This document shows, in pieces, positions 34,288 to 48,028 of a stretch of DNA of 64,000 nucleotides (within the stretch, counting starts at the first letter, position 1; the number at the start of each line of letters is the position of its first letter). The notes under the pieces were generated by a model. That model searched no databases, had not been told where the DNA came from, and worked only from the letters and a program-made list of their open reading frames with translations. Source of the DNA: Auxenochlorella pyrenoidosa (lineage: Eukaryota > Chlorophyta > Trebouxiophyceae > Chlorellales > Chlorellaceae); NCBI GenBank assembly GCA_001430745.1, contig KQ482057.1:420818-484817 (forward strand), written 5' to 3'. Both the position numbers and the translations under genes were made by a program.

Positions 34288-34315
34288 TTCCAGAACAGGC
34301 GAGGCGTTTCTAGAC
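34288..34315 (-). promoter_or_regulatory. Heat-shock elements upstream of HSP70
   Basis: TTCCAGAA at 34288-34295 is a perfect nTTCnnGAAn heat-shock-factor site, and TTCTAGAC at 34308-34315 is a near-match; a GAAGAA at 34272-34277 adds half-sites. They lie about 190-215 bases upstream of the HSP70 start codon, so HSF-driven induction is likely. The wider 34102-35024 region contains no gene I trust; TATATA near 34947 is too far away to be assigned. Confidence 0.7.
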
Positions 34316-35024
34316 TTACGCTGAGGCCTGGAGGGCACAGTAGTTGCCGTCGTTGCTGGAGTGGCAACAGCCAGGAACCGCAGGCGGCGCCGGAACACCG
34401 GCTGTGCGGCATCCTGGCAGTGTGCTCACACCATTAGCCTGGTCAGGCAGGTGAAGGGTGCTGCTAAGTGCACGTTCTGAAATGGATGCAGTTTGTGATT
34501 GATCATGCGTTGCAAGCGACACTGCTGCGTTGGCCAGCAAGGCCACCGCAGTGCACTGTAAGCGGCGACTTGGCCACTGCCTCGAACAATCCTTGAACGA
34601 GTGCAGTGTATTGCCATGTTGCTGTGCAGTCCTGGGGTGAATACTGCGATCAGTCCAGCATATACCCTCAGGCACTGAACAGGGAGCGCGAGGCAGCGAG
34701 AGGAACGGGGAGAGCACAGCGGGACACAGCGGGTTGGTCATTGCAGGAGGACTGCTGGCCAGTAGCAGCCCGGGGCGGGCGGCTGGCTGCCCTTGCCAGT
34801 CGTTGCGCTGCCCCTTACGGTGGCAGCAGCACGAAGCTCTCTTATGTGTGTTGGTTTGTGAGAACTCTGGGCTGAAGTCTGGCAGCGCTACGTTCCTAGC
34901 GAGCCTTTTGTGCTTCTGCTGACTCCACAGCACTTGGCGCTCTATATAGCACTGATAACTGATTTGGAGCGCCCGAGCAGCCTGTCGCAAGCAAAGCGAG
35001 GGGTCCGCTGCCGTTCCACAGTTC

Positions 35025-37275
35025 CTAGCTGTGCGCGCCGCCGGCAGCCTGCAACTCGTACTCCTTCTCAAAGTCGAATCCCTCCTCACGCAGCTGCTCC
35101 AGGTGCGCCCGGAACAATACCGCCTGCTCCTCTGCGTTGTCCCACACCCGCTGCTTGTTGTTCAGGATGTCGCCCTCCTCCAGCTCCAGCTCTGCAATGG
35201 TGTGAAGAGGGTGGCCAGGCAGCAGCTGTCAAGCTTGAGGGTGCGCTCTCAGGTAATGAGCAAGCTGGCAAGCACCATTGCCTCGTGCTCTGGCTCTGCA
35301 GGCTGCTGAGGTACACTACGTGTCGGAAAAGCGCACGCTGCCCAGTGGCGGGTGCATCTCGCAGTGGCAGGAGGGCAAGCTCCGAGCACAGGCACGGCAC
35401 GGCGCAGCAACGCACCAGCAACCGAGAGCGAGATGTTGGTATAGCCAGGGTCCAGGCCCATGACCAGGCACTTGACCTGCTCGCCAATCTTAAACACGCC
35501 CTGCGGCAGGGAACGGGACGGTATGAGCATACTTGTTCGGTCAGAGTGCGCTGTGCTGGGCGAATCATGCCCATGCTACGCCCAAACAATTGCGTAGCAG
35601 TGTTCGGCTTGATGCGTCTGCTGATTCTGCTTCATGCGCCGATGGCCCACTCACACACCTGCACCGACTCAATGTGCTGCCGCGAGACATTTGAGATGTG
35701 CAGCAGGCCGCTGACGCGCGTGTTGTCGATGCCCACAAAGACGCCAAACGGCTCGACGCGCCGCACGGTGCCAGTCACCAGCTGGCCGACCTGCACACAC
35801 AACGGCCGGGCGCAGACATTCGCGCACCAGCAGTCAGCACCCTTGCATGCATGGGCTTGGCGGGAATTAGCTGCCAGGCACACTGCAAGCAACAAAGGGA
35901 AGGGCGGTTGTGGAGCAAGCCTGTCACAGCATGCGTCTCTGTCCTTCCCCGCTTCTGCCAGGCTTTGCCTGGGTGTCCATCCAACACGTCCCACCTCAAG
36001 CTGCCGCAGTTCGTCGTTTTCCTTGGCCTTGGCCACTGAGCAGACCACCTTGCGGCTCGCCCGCGCCACCTCCAGCACCGCCAGGCTGACCTCCTGCCCC
36101 GCGAACTGCTGCGCCATGTCCTGCATGGACAGCACTGGCAGATGAGGTTTGCAACAAGGCAGCAAAGGCAGGAAGGCGCTGCTGGCTTTATATGCACAGG
36201 ACAATGTGACAGACAAACGTGATCCATGCGAAGTGCACATTGAAATGCAAGGCTTGCCTGCTCTGTCCACCACTCTTTGCCGCCACGCTTCTCCAGTTGC
36301 GATACCGGGACAAAGAGTGAGAGGCCGTTGAGCCGCGACAGCAGGCCCCCGTTGTTGGCGCCCTCCACCGTGACCCGCAGGTTCTCCTTGTGCTGCCGCC
36401 GAGCCCAAACATCCATGACATTGAGAACGAGAATATGACTGTGAGTAGCACTCAGCAGTAAGCAATGTGAACAAGACAGGCCACTGCAGCGCTCCAGCAT
36501 GCACCAAGGCGTAGCCTTCCCTTGCTGAAAAGGGTAGCGGCCGCGGGCCCAACGCACTCCAGATATGAGCAGCAACACACCCGCAGCACCAGGGAAAAGC
36601 GCGTGTGCTATGAGTGCTCTGACCTGTGTAGACATCTCGCACAGCTGCTCTGCGCGCTGCCAAAGAACGTCCAGGTCGCAGAGGCGTGCTGACAGCAGTG
36701 GACCTGTCTGTGGCTTGCCCTTGGCATCCTTGCTGGGGACGTTGATGACCTTGAAGGTGCGCACCAGGCCCTTGGGCACGCAGGGGCCCTGCTCAACGGT
36801 GCAGGATATGGCTGGTCTCAGATGGAGGGCGGGAAGGCAGACAGAGGCTGCCGCAGCAGGCCGGCAACGATGGCACGAACACCGGTTTCGGCCATCTGCT
36901 GCTTGCAGCGCCACACTCGCCAGGCGCTCAGCAGGATCTCACCTGGTTGCGGCCACTGTCGGGCGCACGATCCTCGTTGGCGTCACGGATCACATAGGGT
37001 GCCTCTCGGGATGGCATGAACCCCACAGAGTCATCCGGCAGCAGCACCTTGGCGCCCTTGGGTCCAGCCCAAACCACAGTGCCCACAACGTCGGCGCCCT
37101 CCTCGATCGCAGACGAGGTAAAGGCAGCCGGCGCTGCGGGCGCGGCGGCGGCAGGAGGCGGCGCTACTGGCGCCCGACCCAGCCTGCGCCACCTTTGCGT
37201 CGTCACTTTCGCTGCTGCTGCTGGTGGTGATGCTGTCGGTGCCACGACATGGCGCGCGGCGGCCTGGACGACCAT
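35025..37275 (-). CDS. Plastid S1 RNA-binding-domain protein (bS1c-like)
   Basis: Seven exons: 37275-36943, 36788-36624, 36392-36258, 36120-35995, 35790-35659, 35500-35416, 35191-35025; 380 residues. An Ala/Pro/Arg-rich N-terminus (about 1-50) looks like a plastid transit peptide. S1 modules follow: VVGTVVWAGPKGAKVLLPDDSVGFMP (degenerate), LRVTVEGANNGGLLSRLNGLSLFVPVSQL, and a classic one, GQLVTGTVRRVEPFGVFVGI with GLLHIS. An acidic/basic tail (ELELEEGDILNNKQRV) ends the protein. Plastid bS1 helps mRNA bind the 30S subunit; a related translation or RNA-stability role is possible. The acceptor of exon 2 (GTTGAGCAG) is chosen by phase. The intron at 36257 is GC-AG. Neighbour ThrRS is divergently transcribed. 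Confidence 0.8.
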
Positions 37276-37489
37276 GCCGCTGTGGGGGAAGGCTGGGGTG
37301 AATGAGTGATATGATAGAGCGGTTCAGGTGCAAACTGTGGTCGGCAAACAACCATACAGCGACATTTCGCTGCTGTGGTGAAGCCGGATGAGGGCAGCTG
37401 AGTGATGAGCTGGCTTGTTGTCTCCTCTCCCTGCTTCCCGTGCACATTGCCTTCTGCTGGGGTATTGTTGCCGTTGCATCACCGCTGCG
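37276..37489. promoter_or_regulatory. Bidirectional promoter, plastid S1 / ThrRS
   Basis: Only 214 bp separate the start codons of the S1 gene (minus) and the ThrRS gene (plus). Both leaders and both core promoters must fit here. No TATA box is evident, although TGATATGATAGAGC at about 37307-37320 is the most AT-rich part. Confidence 0.65.
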
Positions 37490-40400
37490 ATGATGCAGCT
37501 CATCTGCCGGAATTCCGTCCAGGTTGCGGCGCGCCGCGCCTTTGGGGGGCCCAGCCCGCGCAGCCGGTCGTGCTACCTGCGGGCAGCGGCCTCTATGGAC
37601 GTCCGTGCAGCCTCCACCGCTGGCGCCACCGCTGCCCCCGAGGACGTGCCTGCCGCCGCCGCTGCCGTCAAGCCGCCCAAGCAGAAGCAGCAGAAGCAGC
37701 CACAGGTGGGTGCACTGCACCTCCAGTGAACGCAAGTGTGCCTGCGTGGCAAGACTGGCAGCGGTGCTGTCTGTTGCCCCCTTCATGGCCCACCACCGAT
37801 CAACACTGAGGTGGAACCCGACGGGTCGCTCCTGCCCCAACTTGGAACACAGCAGGTGAAGGCGAAGCTGCCGCCGCCATCGCTTGCGGAGCTCCCCACA
37901 TCGGATGAGTCAGAGGAGCTGCTGCGCATCCGCCACAGTGTGAGAATTCACGCGTGCCTTTGCCTCTGCGAATTCGCCACAGTGTGAGAGTGAATGCGTG
38001 CCTGCCCTGCATGAACTCGACTGCCTCCACTTGCTGGTTAAGCGTCCTGTGAAGCATCGCACAATCAGGACCCATTGCTTGCCTTCCACACCTTTGCAGT
38101 GTGCGCACATCATGGCCATGGCAGTGCAGCGACTGCACAAGGGCGCGCAGGTGCGCACCGTCGGTTGCGTGCCAGTGCTGTTTGTCGCTGCTCCGAGCCG
38201 GTTCCAGCTGGCCTGCACGCCATTGGCACCCTGCAGTCTCCCCCACGACCCTACCTCTTGCACGCAGGTGACCATCGGCCCATGGACCGAGCGCGGCTTC
38301 TTCTACGACTTCGACATGCCGCAGCCACTGACGGAGAAGGACCTCCCCAAGATCCGCAAGGAGATGCAGCGCATCCTGCGCAAGAACCTGCCCTTCATTC
38401 GGGAGGAAGTGTCGGTGGAGGAGGCACGTGCGCGAATTCAGGTCAGCGCACAGCAGCGTCTGTGGGCGTGCCCAGCCTGTGCTGGCTGTGGGTCTGCCTG
38501 CGTCTGGAAAGCCCTAGTGATGTGCTCATGTGTTCCGCGTCTCAGGATGTTCAATTCAGTTGTGCACTCTGGTGAACTTGTTGCAGTCAGCGGGCGAGCC
38601 ATACAAGCTGGAGATCCTGGAGTCGATTGTGGAGCGGGACGCACAGGCTCCCATCACCATCTACCACATTGGTGCGAGCAGCAGTGGCCTGCCAGTGAGG
38701 ATGCACTATATCTTGTTTAGCCGGCCTCTGTTGTCTGTCATTTAGCTCAGTGCGCTCGTCAAATTGTGAAGCTCAGTTGCCCTGCCCTGTGCAGGCAACC
38801 CTGGCAGCGAGGACCACTGGTGGGACCTGTGCGCCGGCCCGCACGTGCAGTTCACTGGCGACATCTCCCCTGATGCGATTGATCTGGAGACGGTTGCAGG
38901 CAAGCAGCTGGCTCAACTTTAATTCAGATTTGCACGACAAGCTTGCTGGCACACCTTCTTTACCCGCCTTTCAAGTCTCACCTTGCGGGCCCGCTCTGTT
39001 GCAGGCGCGTACTGGCGTGGTGACGAGAAGCGCCCCATGCTGCAGCGCATCTATGGCACCGCATGGCAGACGCAGGAGCAGGTGTGTTTCATGGTTGCTG
39101 GCAAAGCCTTCATTCATGAATACACCCACAGGCCAGCTCAAAGCTGGTCACTGGGCAGCACACTTTGACACCCCTGCCCACGTCTCGCGTCCCTTGTTGT
39201 TTTTGCTGTTCTCTTCCTGCCAACACTCGGCAGCTCGACGGCTACCGCCGGTTCAACGAGGAGGCGGCACTGCGTGACCATCGCAAGCTGGGCCTGGAGC
39301 TCGACCTGTTCAGGTGGGCTTGATGAAGCTGATAAGCAACGTCCAAATGCAGCACTTCAGTGCACAGACCAAGGGGTTCCATCTGCATCATGTGAAGTTT
39401 TGATTGCAGATCATACATGCGTCCTGCTCTGCCTTGACGGTGCTTCCTCTACCCGACCTATAACCCTGCAGCATCAGCGACAGCTGCGGCGGCGGCCTGG
39501 TTTTCTGGCATCCTAAGGGATCAATGGTGGGGAATTGCTTCTTGCTGGCTGCATATCTTGGCAGTGGTTAGGGCACTTCACAACCAAATTTAGTTTCCGC
39601 CCGCGNNNNNNNNNNNNNNNNNNNNNNNNNNNNNNNNNNNNNNNNNNNNNNNNNNNNNNNNNNNNNNNNNNNNNNNNNNNNNNNNNNNNNNNNNNNNNNN
39701 NNNNNNNNNNNNNNNNNNNNNNNNNNNNNNNNNNNNNNNNNNNNNNNNNNNNNNNNNNNNNNNNNNNNNNNNNNNNNNNNNNNNNNNNNNNNNNNNNNNN
39801 NNNNNNNNNNNNNNNNNNNNNCCCCACCACACACACACACACACACACGCAACAAAAAAGGAAATTTGAAGATTTTTTGTACATGGCCTTGAGGCTGCAA
39901 AGGGGGCCGCAATGTGCATGCTGGGCAGCATGTCATGCCTGCTGACGAAAGGGCAAGCAGTTCTGGGCTCTTTCCGAGTACCGTGAAACTCTCGTGTATC
40001 TATCATGGGGCATATGAACTCATGGATCGCGGGGGGCGCAGTGGCGGCCGTGCCCGCGGCAAGCGCTCGGCATCAGCTGGCAGCACTGGCGGGCATGGTC
40101 GTGGCCGCGGTCGCGGCTGGGGCCACGGCCGGGGCTCAGGCACAGCGCAGCCATTAAACATTTTGTTTCTAGTTCAATCTTGTTGCCATATCTTTTGTTT
40201 TTGTTTGGTGTGGCGCTGGTACGAAAGTTTGGTACGGAACGAAAACCCCCCTTCCCCCCGTTTTTGTCTGGCTCTGGCGGCTCACATGCCCGGAAACTAT
40301 ATTTTGATTTGATGTGCCCTTACATTCTCCGCTGCCAGTTGCACACTCCTCTGCTTCTGCGGTGGGCCACACGGTCTTGCTATGGTAAGCGGTCCACACC

Positions 40401-43155
40401 CTCCTGCTCATGTCAAGTTAATGCACGTTTGAATGCATGTGATGGCTGGCCTTGCAGGTGCGCCACCTTGTCGAGGAGTTCTGGAAGAACATCCACCTGC
40501 AGCGCGGCTACCAGCTGCTGTACACGCCGCACATTGCCAAGGTGTGACAAAGGCAGGACCCGAGTGGCTGTTGCGGTAGTTTTGCAATGATCAGTGCACA
40601 CTCTTTGGTGGGTTTCCTACCAGCAGGCAAGGGATCCTGTCATGTTTTGACGAAATTTGCACTGCACGCCTCAATGCAGCTGGACTTGTGGAAGACCAGC
40701 GGCCACTATGACTTCTACCGCGAGTCCATGTTCAACCAAATGGAGATTGACACTGAGGAGTACCAGGCAAGGGACGTTCCCAGCTAGGTGGCCAAGGGGC
40801 AGCATCCAGGACCAGAGACGTGGTTTACATGCCAGTGATGGACCATGCCTTGTGTTCAATGCATTCCGCACACCGTTTCACCTTTGCCAGGGTTGTCACC
40901 GTTCTCCTGGCCCCTCCATCTTTCCTGCCCTCTGCAGCTCAAGCCCATGAACTGCCCATTCCACATCAGCGTGTACAAGCAGGGCTACTACTCGTACCGC
41001 GACCTGCCTGTTCGCTGGGCAGAGCTGGGCACTGGTGAGGGGACGCCTCCTTAGTCAGGTAGTGCCAAAGAGGCAAAGTTGGCCTGTCGTTAGGAACTGG
41101 GCACATCCCTGAGCGGTGCTTTAAAACATGCTGCTAGTTCCCTGGACCTGCAGTGTATCGCTACGAGCGCAGCGGCACAATGCACGGCCTGTTCCGCGTG
41201 CGCGGCTTTACACAGGCAAGCCGTAGCAAGGCATGAATTCAAGGTCCACAGTGAGGAGTTGTGCTGCTGAATGAAGAGGACTTTGCCACAGGCATCGGGC
41301 AGTTCCTTCCCGCGACCGCACAGAAGCAGCAGGCGGTGCAGTCAACACGTTAAGCTGATCTCCTGCGCCAGGGGCGCTCAGCCCACGCGACTGACCTTTG
41401 ATAACCGAACTGATCTTCCTGCATGCATATCCTGCCCACCTTGTGCTTGCAGGATGATGCGCACATCTTCTGCCTGCCACATCAGATTGAGAGCGAGATC
41501 CTGGGTGTGCTCGACATGGTGGAGACTGTGCTGTCGCAGTTTGGCTTCAAGGACTTTGAGGTGTGGCAAAGCCCATTGGCAGGAGGCCTGTCAGAATCCA
41601 AGTGCAGGCAGACCTGAACCTGCATTGGCGCGAGTTGTGGCTTTCTCCAAGGGATGGCCAGCCAATGCTTTTGCGCTTGCTCGCTGCATCCCATCCTCAC
41701 TTTTCCCAGTCAACAAACCATGCTGACAGAACTGCTTCAACTTCTCAAGTTGCTACCCCTTTCCCTCCCTATGCAGGTGAACCTGTCCACGCGGCCTGAG
41801 GAGTCCGTCGGCTCCACCGAGATCTGGCAGCGCGCTGAGAGCGCTCTCAAGAGCGCATTGGAGCAGAAGGTAAGGACAGGCTTGAGGTTCTACAAGTGAT
41901 GCCAGAGCTTGGAAAAGACGAGCGGAACTTGTAGGGCTGAAGAGGGCGCCGCAGAGCAGGCGCTGCGAGACAATGCGCAGGCCAGCAAAGGTGGCAACCT
42001 GGCCACTGCACTCGCGCATGCCTCTTGCTGTCACGAGCTTGCAGGGGTGGGCATATGAGGAGGATGTCGGGGGTGGCGCTTTTTACGGCCCCAAGATTGA
42101 CATCAAGATCCGGGATGCCATTGGCCGCAAGTGGCAGTGCTCCACTGTACAGGCAAGCCTTCAAGCTACACAGCCTGTAGGGTGTTCTGCACACCTCACA
42201 CAGCTAGTTGACATATTACACATCTCCAGCGTGTGCTGCTGGAGGGCCTGGTGTTATCAGGCTGACATTTTCTGCTGTGCACTCTCCTTGCAGCTGGACT
42301 TCAACCTCCCAGAGCGCTTTGACATGTTCTACATCAGGTTGGCATGCTTAGCCTCTCAATGGGTGCACCTGCACGCAGCTGGCATACCCCTGGCAGGAAC
42401 ATCATGTCCATGGCTAGCCTGCAGTGATGATTTCTGGGTCTGCTGGTTTTAACTTCAGGCCCGTGCACCGCCCTCCGTGACACCCTGCTGCAGCGATGCC
42501 AACGTGAAGGAGCGGCCTATCATGATCCACCGTGCCATCTTTGGCTCGCTGGAGCGATTCATGGGCATCCTGATTGAAAACTTTGCAGGTCAGTTTGTGT
42601 GCTTTGGGTTCTGCGTCTCCACAAAGTGCTGACCCATGCAGCCTGCTGTTACCTTAAGCCACCTTCGCTTTGTCATCGCAGGCGCACCTAAACTAAGCAT
42701 GCCCTTCTGATCCATTCCTGCAGGCGCCTTCCCACTCTGGCTGGCACCTGTACAGTGCCGGTTGGTGCCAGTGAACGCGGCAGTGGCAGACTACGTGGCA
42801 GGCGTGGCAGACCAGCTGCGGGCAGCAGGGCTGCGTGTGGAGGTGGTGTCAGGTGCGTGTGACAAGAGGAAGAGTGCGTGGGATGCTTGAGTCATCCTGA
42901 AAATTGACTTTGGAGTGGGGCTTCCAAAAATACAGACAATGGACGTCGCTTTTTGCAGGCCTGTCGGTGGGCAAGGCGATCCGCGGCGCAGAGACGGACA
43001 AGATTCCCGTAATGTGCGTGATCGGCGCGCGTGAGGCGGAAACTGGCAGCGTGGCCGTGCGCACGTATGCAGCAGGCGACCTGGGCATCATGAGTGTAGA
43101 TGAGATTGTAGGCAAGATGGCAGTCGCCAACAGCAGCCGCGCAGCCACGCTGTGA
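37490..43155 (+). CDS. Threonyl-tRNA synthetase, organelle-targeted
   Basis: Twenty exons: 37490-37705, 37856-37939, 38100-38150, 38268-38441, 38587-38671, 38795-38899, 39005-39081, 39234-39313, 39472-39526, 40458-40541, 40680-40766, 40938-41034, 41154-41215, 41453-41560, 41777-41869, 42045-42152, 42294-42337, 42494-42588, 42724-42852, 42959-43155; 676 residues. A basic Ser/Arg/Ala N-terminus of about 60 residues looks like a plastid or dual-targeting presequence. The editing domain has RHSCAH and DLCAGPH; no TGS domain is obvious. The class II core has [10 protein letters not shown], the zinc ligand Cys in [22 protein letters not shown] (motif 2) and [12 protein letters not shown] (motif 3), then an anticodon-binding domain. 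It charges tRNA-Thr. Introns at 38900, 40767, 41216 and 42153 are GC-AG. A 216-N gap lies in intron 9. Confidence 0.95.
37931..38008 (+). repeat. Duplicated exon 2 / intron 2 junction in ThrRS
   Basis: CGCCACAGTGTGAGA occurs at 37931 and again 44 bases later at 37975, each followed by a similar GCGTGCCT stretch. The second copy repeats both the end of exon 2 and the GTGAGA donor site. Confidence 0.8.
39606..39821. other. Assembly gap (216 N)
   Basis: Run of N in ThrRS intron 9, ending directly at a CA microsatellite, which probably caused the assembly break. Confidence 0.99.
39822..39849. repeat. CA microsatellite in ThrRS intron 9
   Basis: CCCCACCA then about ten CA units right after the N gap; the real repeat may extend into the gap. 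Confidence 0.85.
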
Positions 43156-44114
43156 GCGCGCATCTGACAGCTGCGCGCACAAGCCAGGCACTGCATGCGC
43201 CAGCTTACCGAACTGACCCGTGCCTATCAATCCCTTCCTTCTCATGCCTTGTCTTGTGCCATATGCGCACATGCGCTGCTTGTGTCTACATTGCGCTGCC
43301 CATGTCCAGCGTTCCTAATCTGTGCTTCCTAAACCCTGGCTGCCGATGTAGCTCTTTGAAAAAGTGCAGCAGGGTTTGGCAGGGCCGGCTGCTCATACTG
43401 CACATGAAAGATGGGCTGCTACCGGCACATCTCATAGGACAGAACTTGGTTCAGCTGGGAGCTTTCAGTGGATCTTGCAGAGGTTACCTCAAAGTGCCGT
43501 GCGTCTGAGCATGCCTAAAACCTGAGCCAGCCTGACAGCCAGAGCTGAGGTAAGCACTGACTTTGTCGCTGCACCACCGGGTGTTTCATAGCTGACATCG
43601 GCGCCGCTGAATTGAGGATGCACCAAACCTTGGGAGAAAAGGGGCTTGTTGAGTGTGCCTGCCAGCTTGCACTTTCTGGCACTAACTACTCACCCGGGTT
43701 GCATCAAGATATAGTACGGGCACACAGCCACCTGCACAGCTGATGGTGGGCGACGTACCAGGTAACAAGAGCAGGTGGCAGGAGCAGCGGCGTAGCAGCG
43801 CCTGCATTGGACGTTGCGTAGGACCCGCAGTTACCAACCTGAGACAGGCTTTCTTTTCGTGCTTTCTCGTTTTTACGTTGATCCCCGCCCCCCCCACCCC
43901 ACCACCACCACCACACCCACCCACCCACCCACCCACCCCACCCCACCCCAGCCCCCGCGCACACAAACGTGATGAGACTAGGGGGGCCCCTGCTCTCATC
44001 ATCTCACACACACACACACAAGAACACATGCACACACGCAAGCAGGCGCGCACACGCACGCACGCACGCACACACACACACATGTGCGCGCGCGCGCGTG
44101 CGCGCGCGCGCGTG

Positions 44115-44155
<41 letters not shown>

Positions 44156-44447
44156 CACACCGAACTGCCAGCAGCGCTGCCATGGGAGAGAACGGGAGCA
44201 GCAGCGGCACGGACGCTCACAGCACCAGAGCCGCAACTGCCGCAACGGCTGCAGGCCCTGGCTCATTGGAACCTTGCGATTGGCGACCCGAAACATATTG
44301 CAGCTGAACAGACGCCGATGCCATCGTAAAATTCTCTGTCCTACAGCAGCTCGAATTCATCGATCGTCCCTGTCACAGCACGCAGCATGCAGGCATGAAC
44401 CCAGGTGCTGCGACCGCCTCCACCTCTCTTGGGCTGCCTCTGTGAAG
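43156..44447. other. Intergenic region ThrRS to RPS3
   Basis: 1.3 kb containing the simple-sequence tract and the RPS3 leader. Long frames across the repeat (for example 43743-44489) are repeat-derived and not counted as genes. Confidence 0.6.
43885..44156. repeat. Compound CA / CCCA / GC alternating simple-sequence tract
   Basis: About 270 bp of simple sequence: CCCA/CACC units (43885-43950), then CA runs, CACG runs, an alternating GC block (about 44084-44115) and a final CA run ending at 44156. It lies between ThrRS and RPS3. Alternating purine-pyrimidine runs of this kind can adopt left-handed DNA. Confidence 0.9.
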
Positions 44448-46668
<2,221 letters not shown>

Positions 46669-47245
46669 AGCTGCTGCAGCAACATGTCAGCCACTGCTGT
46701 TCTGCCCTTGTGGCACCAGCGGCATGACTTGCTGTTGCACAGGCTAGATCCAACCTGCAACATAAAACTTACTATTGCTGATAGATGAACATAACAGTGG
46801 GCGCAGTGCTGGGTTTTGGCAGATGATGAGGAGAGGGGATCAGGGGCTGAACAACAGTTTGCGTTCCTCGCGTGCAAGCCGTCCAAGCAGCCCGGCCACA
46901 AAACTCTCCCATGCTGGAGAAGCTGGTTTATGTGAAGAGCACAGCCCTGGCCTGCAGTGTGTGCATCCAAGCTTTCAAGTGAAAAAGTTTCCAGCTTCTT
47001 GGAGTCGAGCTAGCGTGCCATGCGTTGAGGCTGTTGGTGGGATGAACTGCAATAGGCACCAGGTCTGGGGTGGTCTTGCATGGACTGAGGTGTTTGCCCG
47101 CCATAGCTGACGTCATCATCATCTCAGGCAGGCTGAGACATCTATGCCAGCGAGCAGCCTGTGGGGCTGTCCAGCCACCTAACTAGCAGCATGCCGACAC
47201 ATACATCAACAAAATGCACAAAAAAGGACCAACAAGCGAACGCAC

Positions 47246-47301
47246 CTCTCATCCAGCTCCAGCTGCTGGAAAAACCTGACTACAAGCTCGTCAGGCAGCA
47301 T
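47246..47301 (-). CDS. F-box motif exon, rest of gene not found
   Basis: On the minus strand ATG 47301 opens MLPDELVVRFFQQLELDER, an F-box N-terminal consensus (LPDEL...L..L), ending in a donor GTGCGT at 47245. F-box proteins recruit targets to SCF ubiquitin ligases. I could not find a downstream exon continuing the motif (the usual C/R..C..W part), so this may be a remnant, or the next exon is divergent. Confidence 0.35.
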
Positions 47302-47680
47302 GTTGAAGGCACAACTGCCGCTGTGCTGCGGCAGGTATGCAGCACCGTCGGAGCCCTCTGCTGCAAGACCTGGCTCGTGCTGCATCCCCTCCCTCCTCTG
47401 CGGTAAGGGAAAGGGCGAAAGCAGGCAGTGGCGCCAGTGGACGGTAGAAAGGCAGCCTCGAAGACCAGATGCAACCTCAGAGCAGCAGAGCAGAGGGAGC
47501 ACATGCACGACGCCGCCAACACTGCCGCGCCCGGTGGTGTGCCCTCACTGCCTGACGGTCAGTGCCGGCAAGTGCCTGGGGCGCCAGAGGCCTCTCAGCG
47601 TGCATCCTGCAGCTCGCCAGCGGGGCTAGGCAGCTGAGCGTCGTTTGGTGCGTCACTCAAGTCACCTCGTGCCTGCCCAG

Positions 47681-47847
47681 AACCCGTGCACCCGTCCAAG
47701 GGTGCAGCCGTCCAAGAACCTTGGCAAGGAGCGAGCCCGTCCAAGGCTGGGCACACCCAGATTCCCAGGCAGTTTGCTGACGATGCGACAGACCGGAATG
47801 TGTTGCGTAAGGTGCTCTACAAGGTGTCCATGCTGCGCACGGCATGG
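47681..47847 (+). CDS. Possible orphan exon of an unidentified gene
   Basis: Flanked by an acceptor-like CCTGCCCAG and a donor GTGAGG at 47848. The open frame reads through to FADDATDRNVLRKVLYKVSM near its end, which looks protein-like, but nothing upstream or downstream could be joined with confidence. May be chance. Confidence 0.2.
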
Positions 47848-47879
47848 TGAGGGGCAGCCCTGCATGCTTTGCCGTCAAA

Positions 47880-47909
47880 GCATGCCTCGCTGGCACCAGC
47901 GAGGCATGC
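47880..47909. repeat. Perfect 14-bp inverted repeat with 2-base spacer
   Basis: GCATGCCTCGCTGG, spacer CA, then the exact reverse complement CCAGCGAGGCATGC. A strong hairpin in RNA or a cruciform-forming site in DNA; no gene assigned. Confidence 0.95.
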
Positions 47910-48007
47910 CAGCCGGTCTCCACAGCCCCACATTGTGTAAACAACCTATTCACCCCCAACCACCTGTTCCGACTTTCTTCCGGTACAGTTTCGCTTGATC
48001 ATACATG

Positions 48008-48028
48008 GCCACCCCCCCCCCCCCCCCC
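48008..48028. repeat. Poly-C tract
   Basis: Uninterrupted run of about 19 C followed by AAGGGGG. Confidence 0.9.

Noticed and set aside
34940..34950. TATATA box for HSP70
   Set aside because: About 850 bp upstream of the start codon, beyond the heat-shock elements; could only work with a long or spliced leader that I cannot show.
34316..35089. 257-codon minus-strand frame between HSP70 and the S1 gene
   Set aside because: It overlaps the S1 last exon in another frame and has no domain or splice context; long chance frames are common in G+C-rich DNA.
40024..40155. RG-rich ([13 protein letters not shown]) reading frame
   Set aside because: Lies inside ThrRS intron 9 between conserved exons and is simple-sequence derived; resembles GAR domains only by composition.
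46819..46850. Box C-like ATGATGA followed by CTGA, possible C/D snoRNA downstream of RPS3
   Set aside because: The two boxes are only about 20 bases apart, with no terminal stem or second box pair, so it does not fit a C/D snoRNA.
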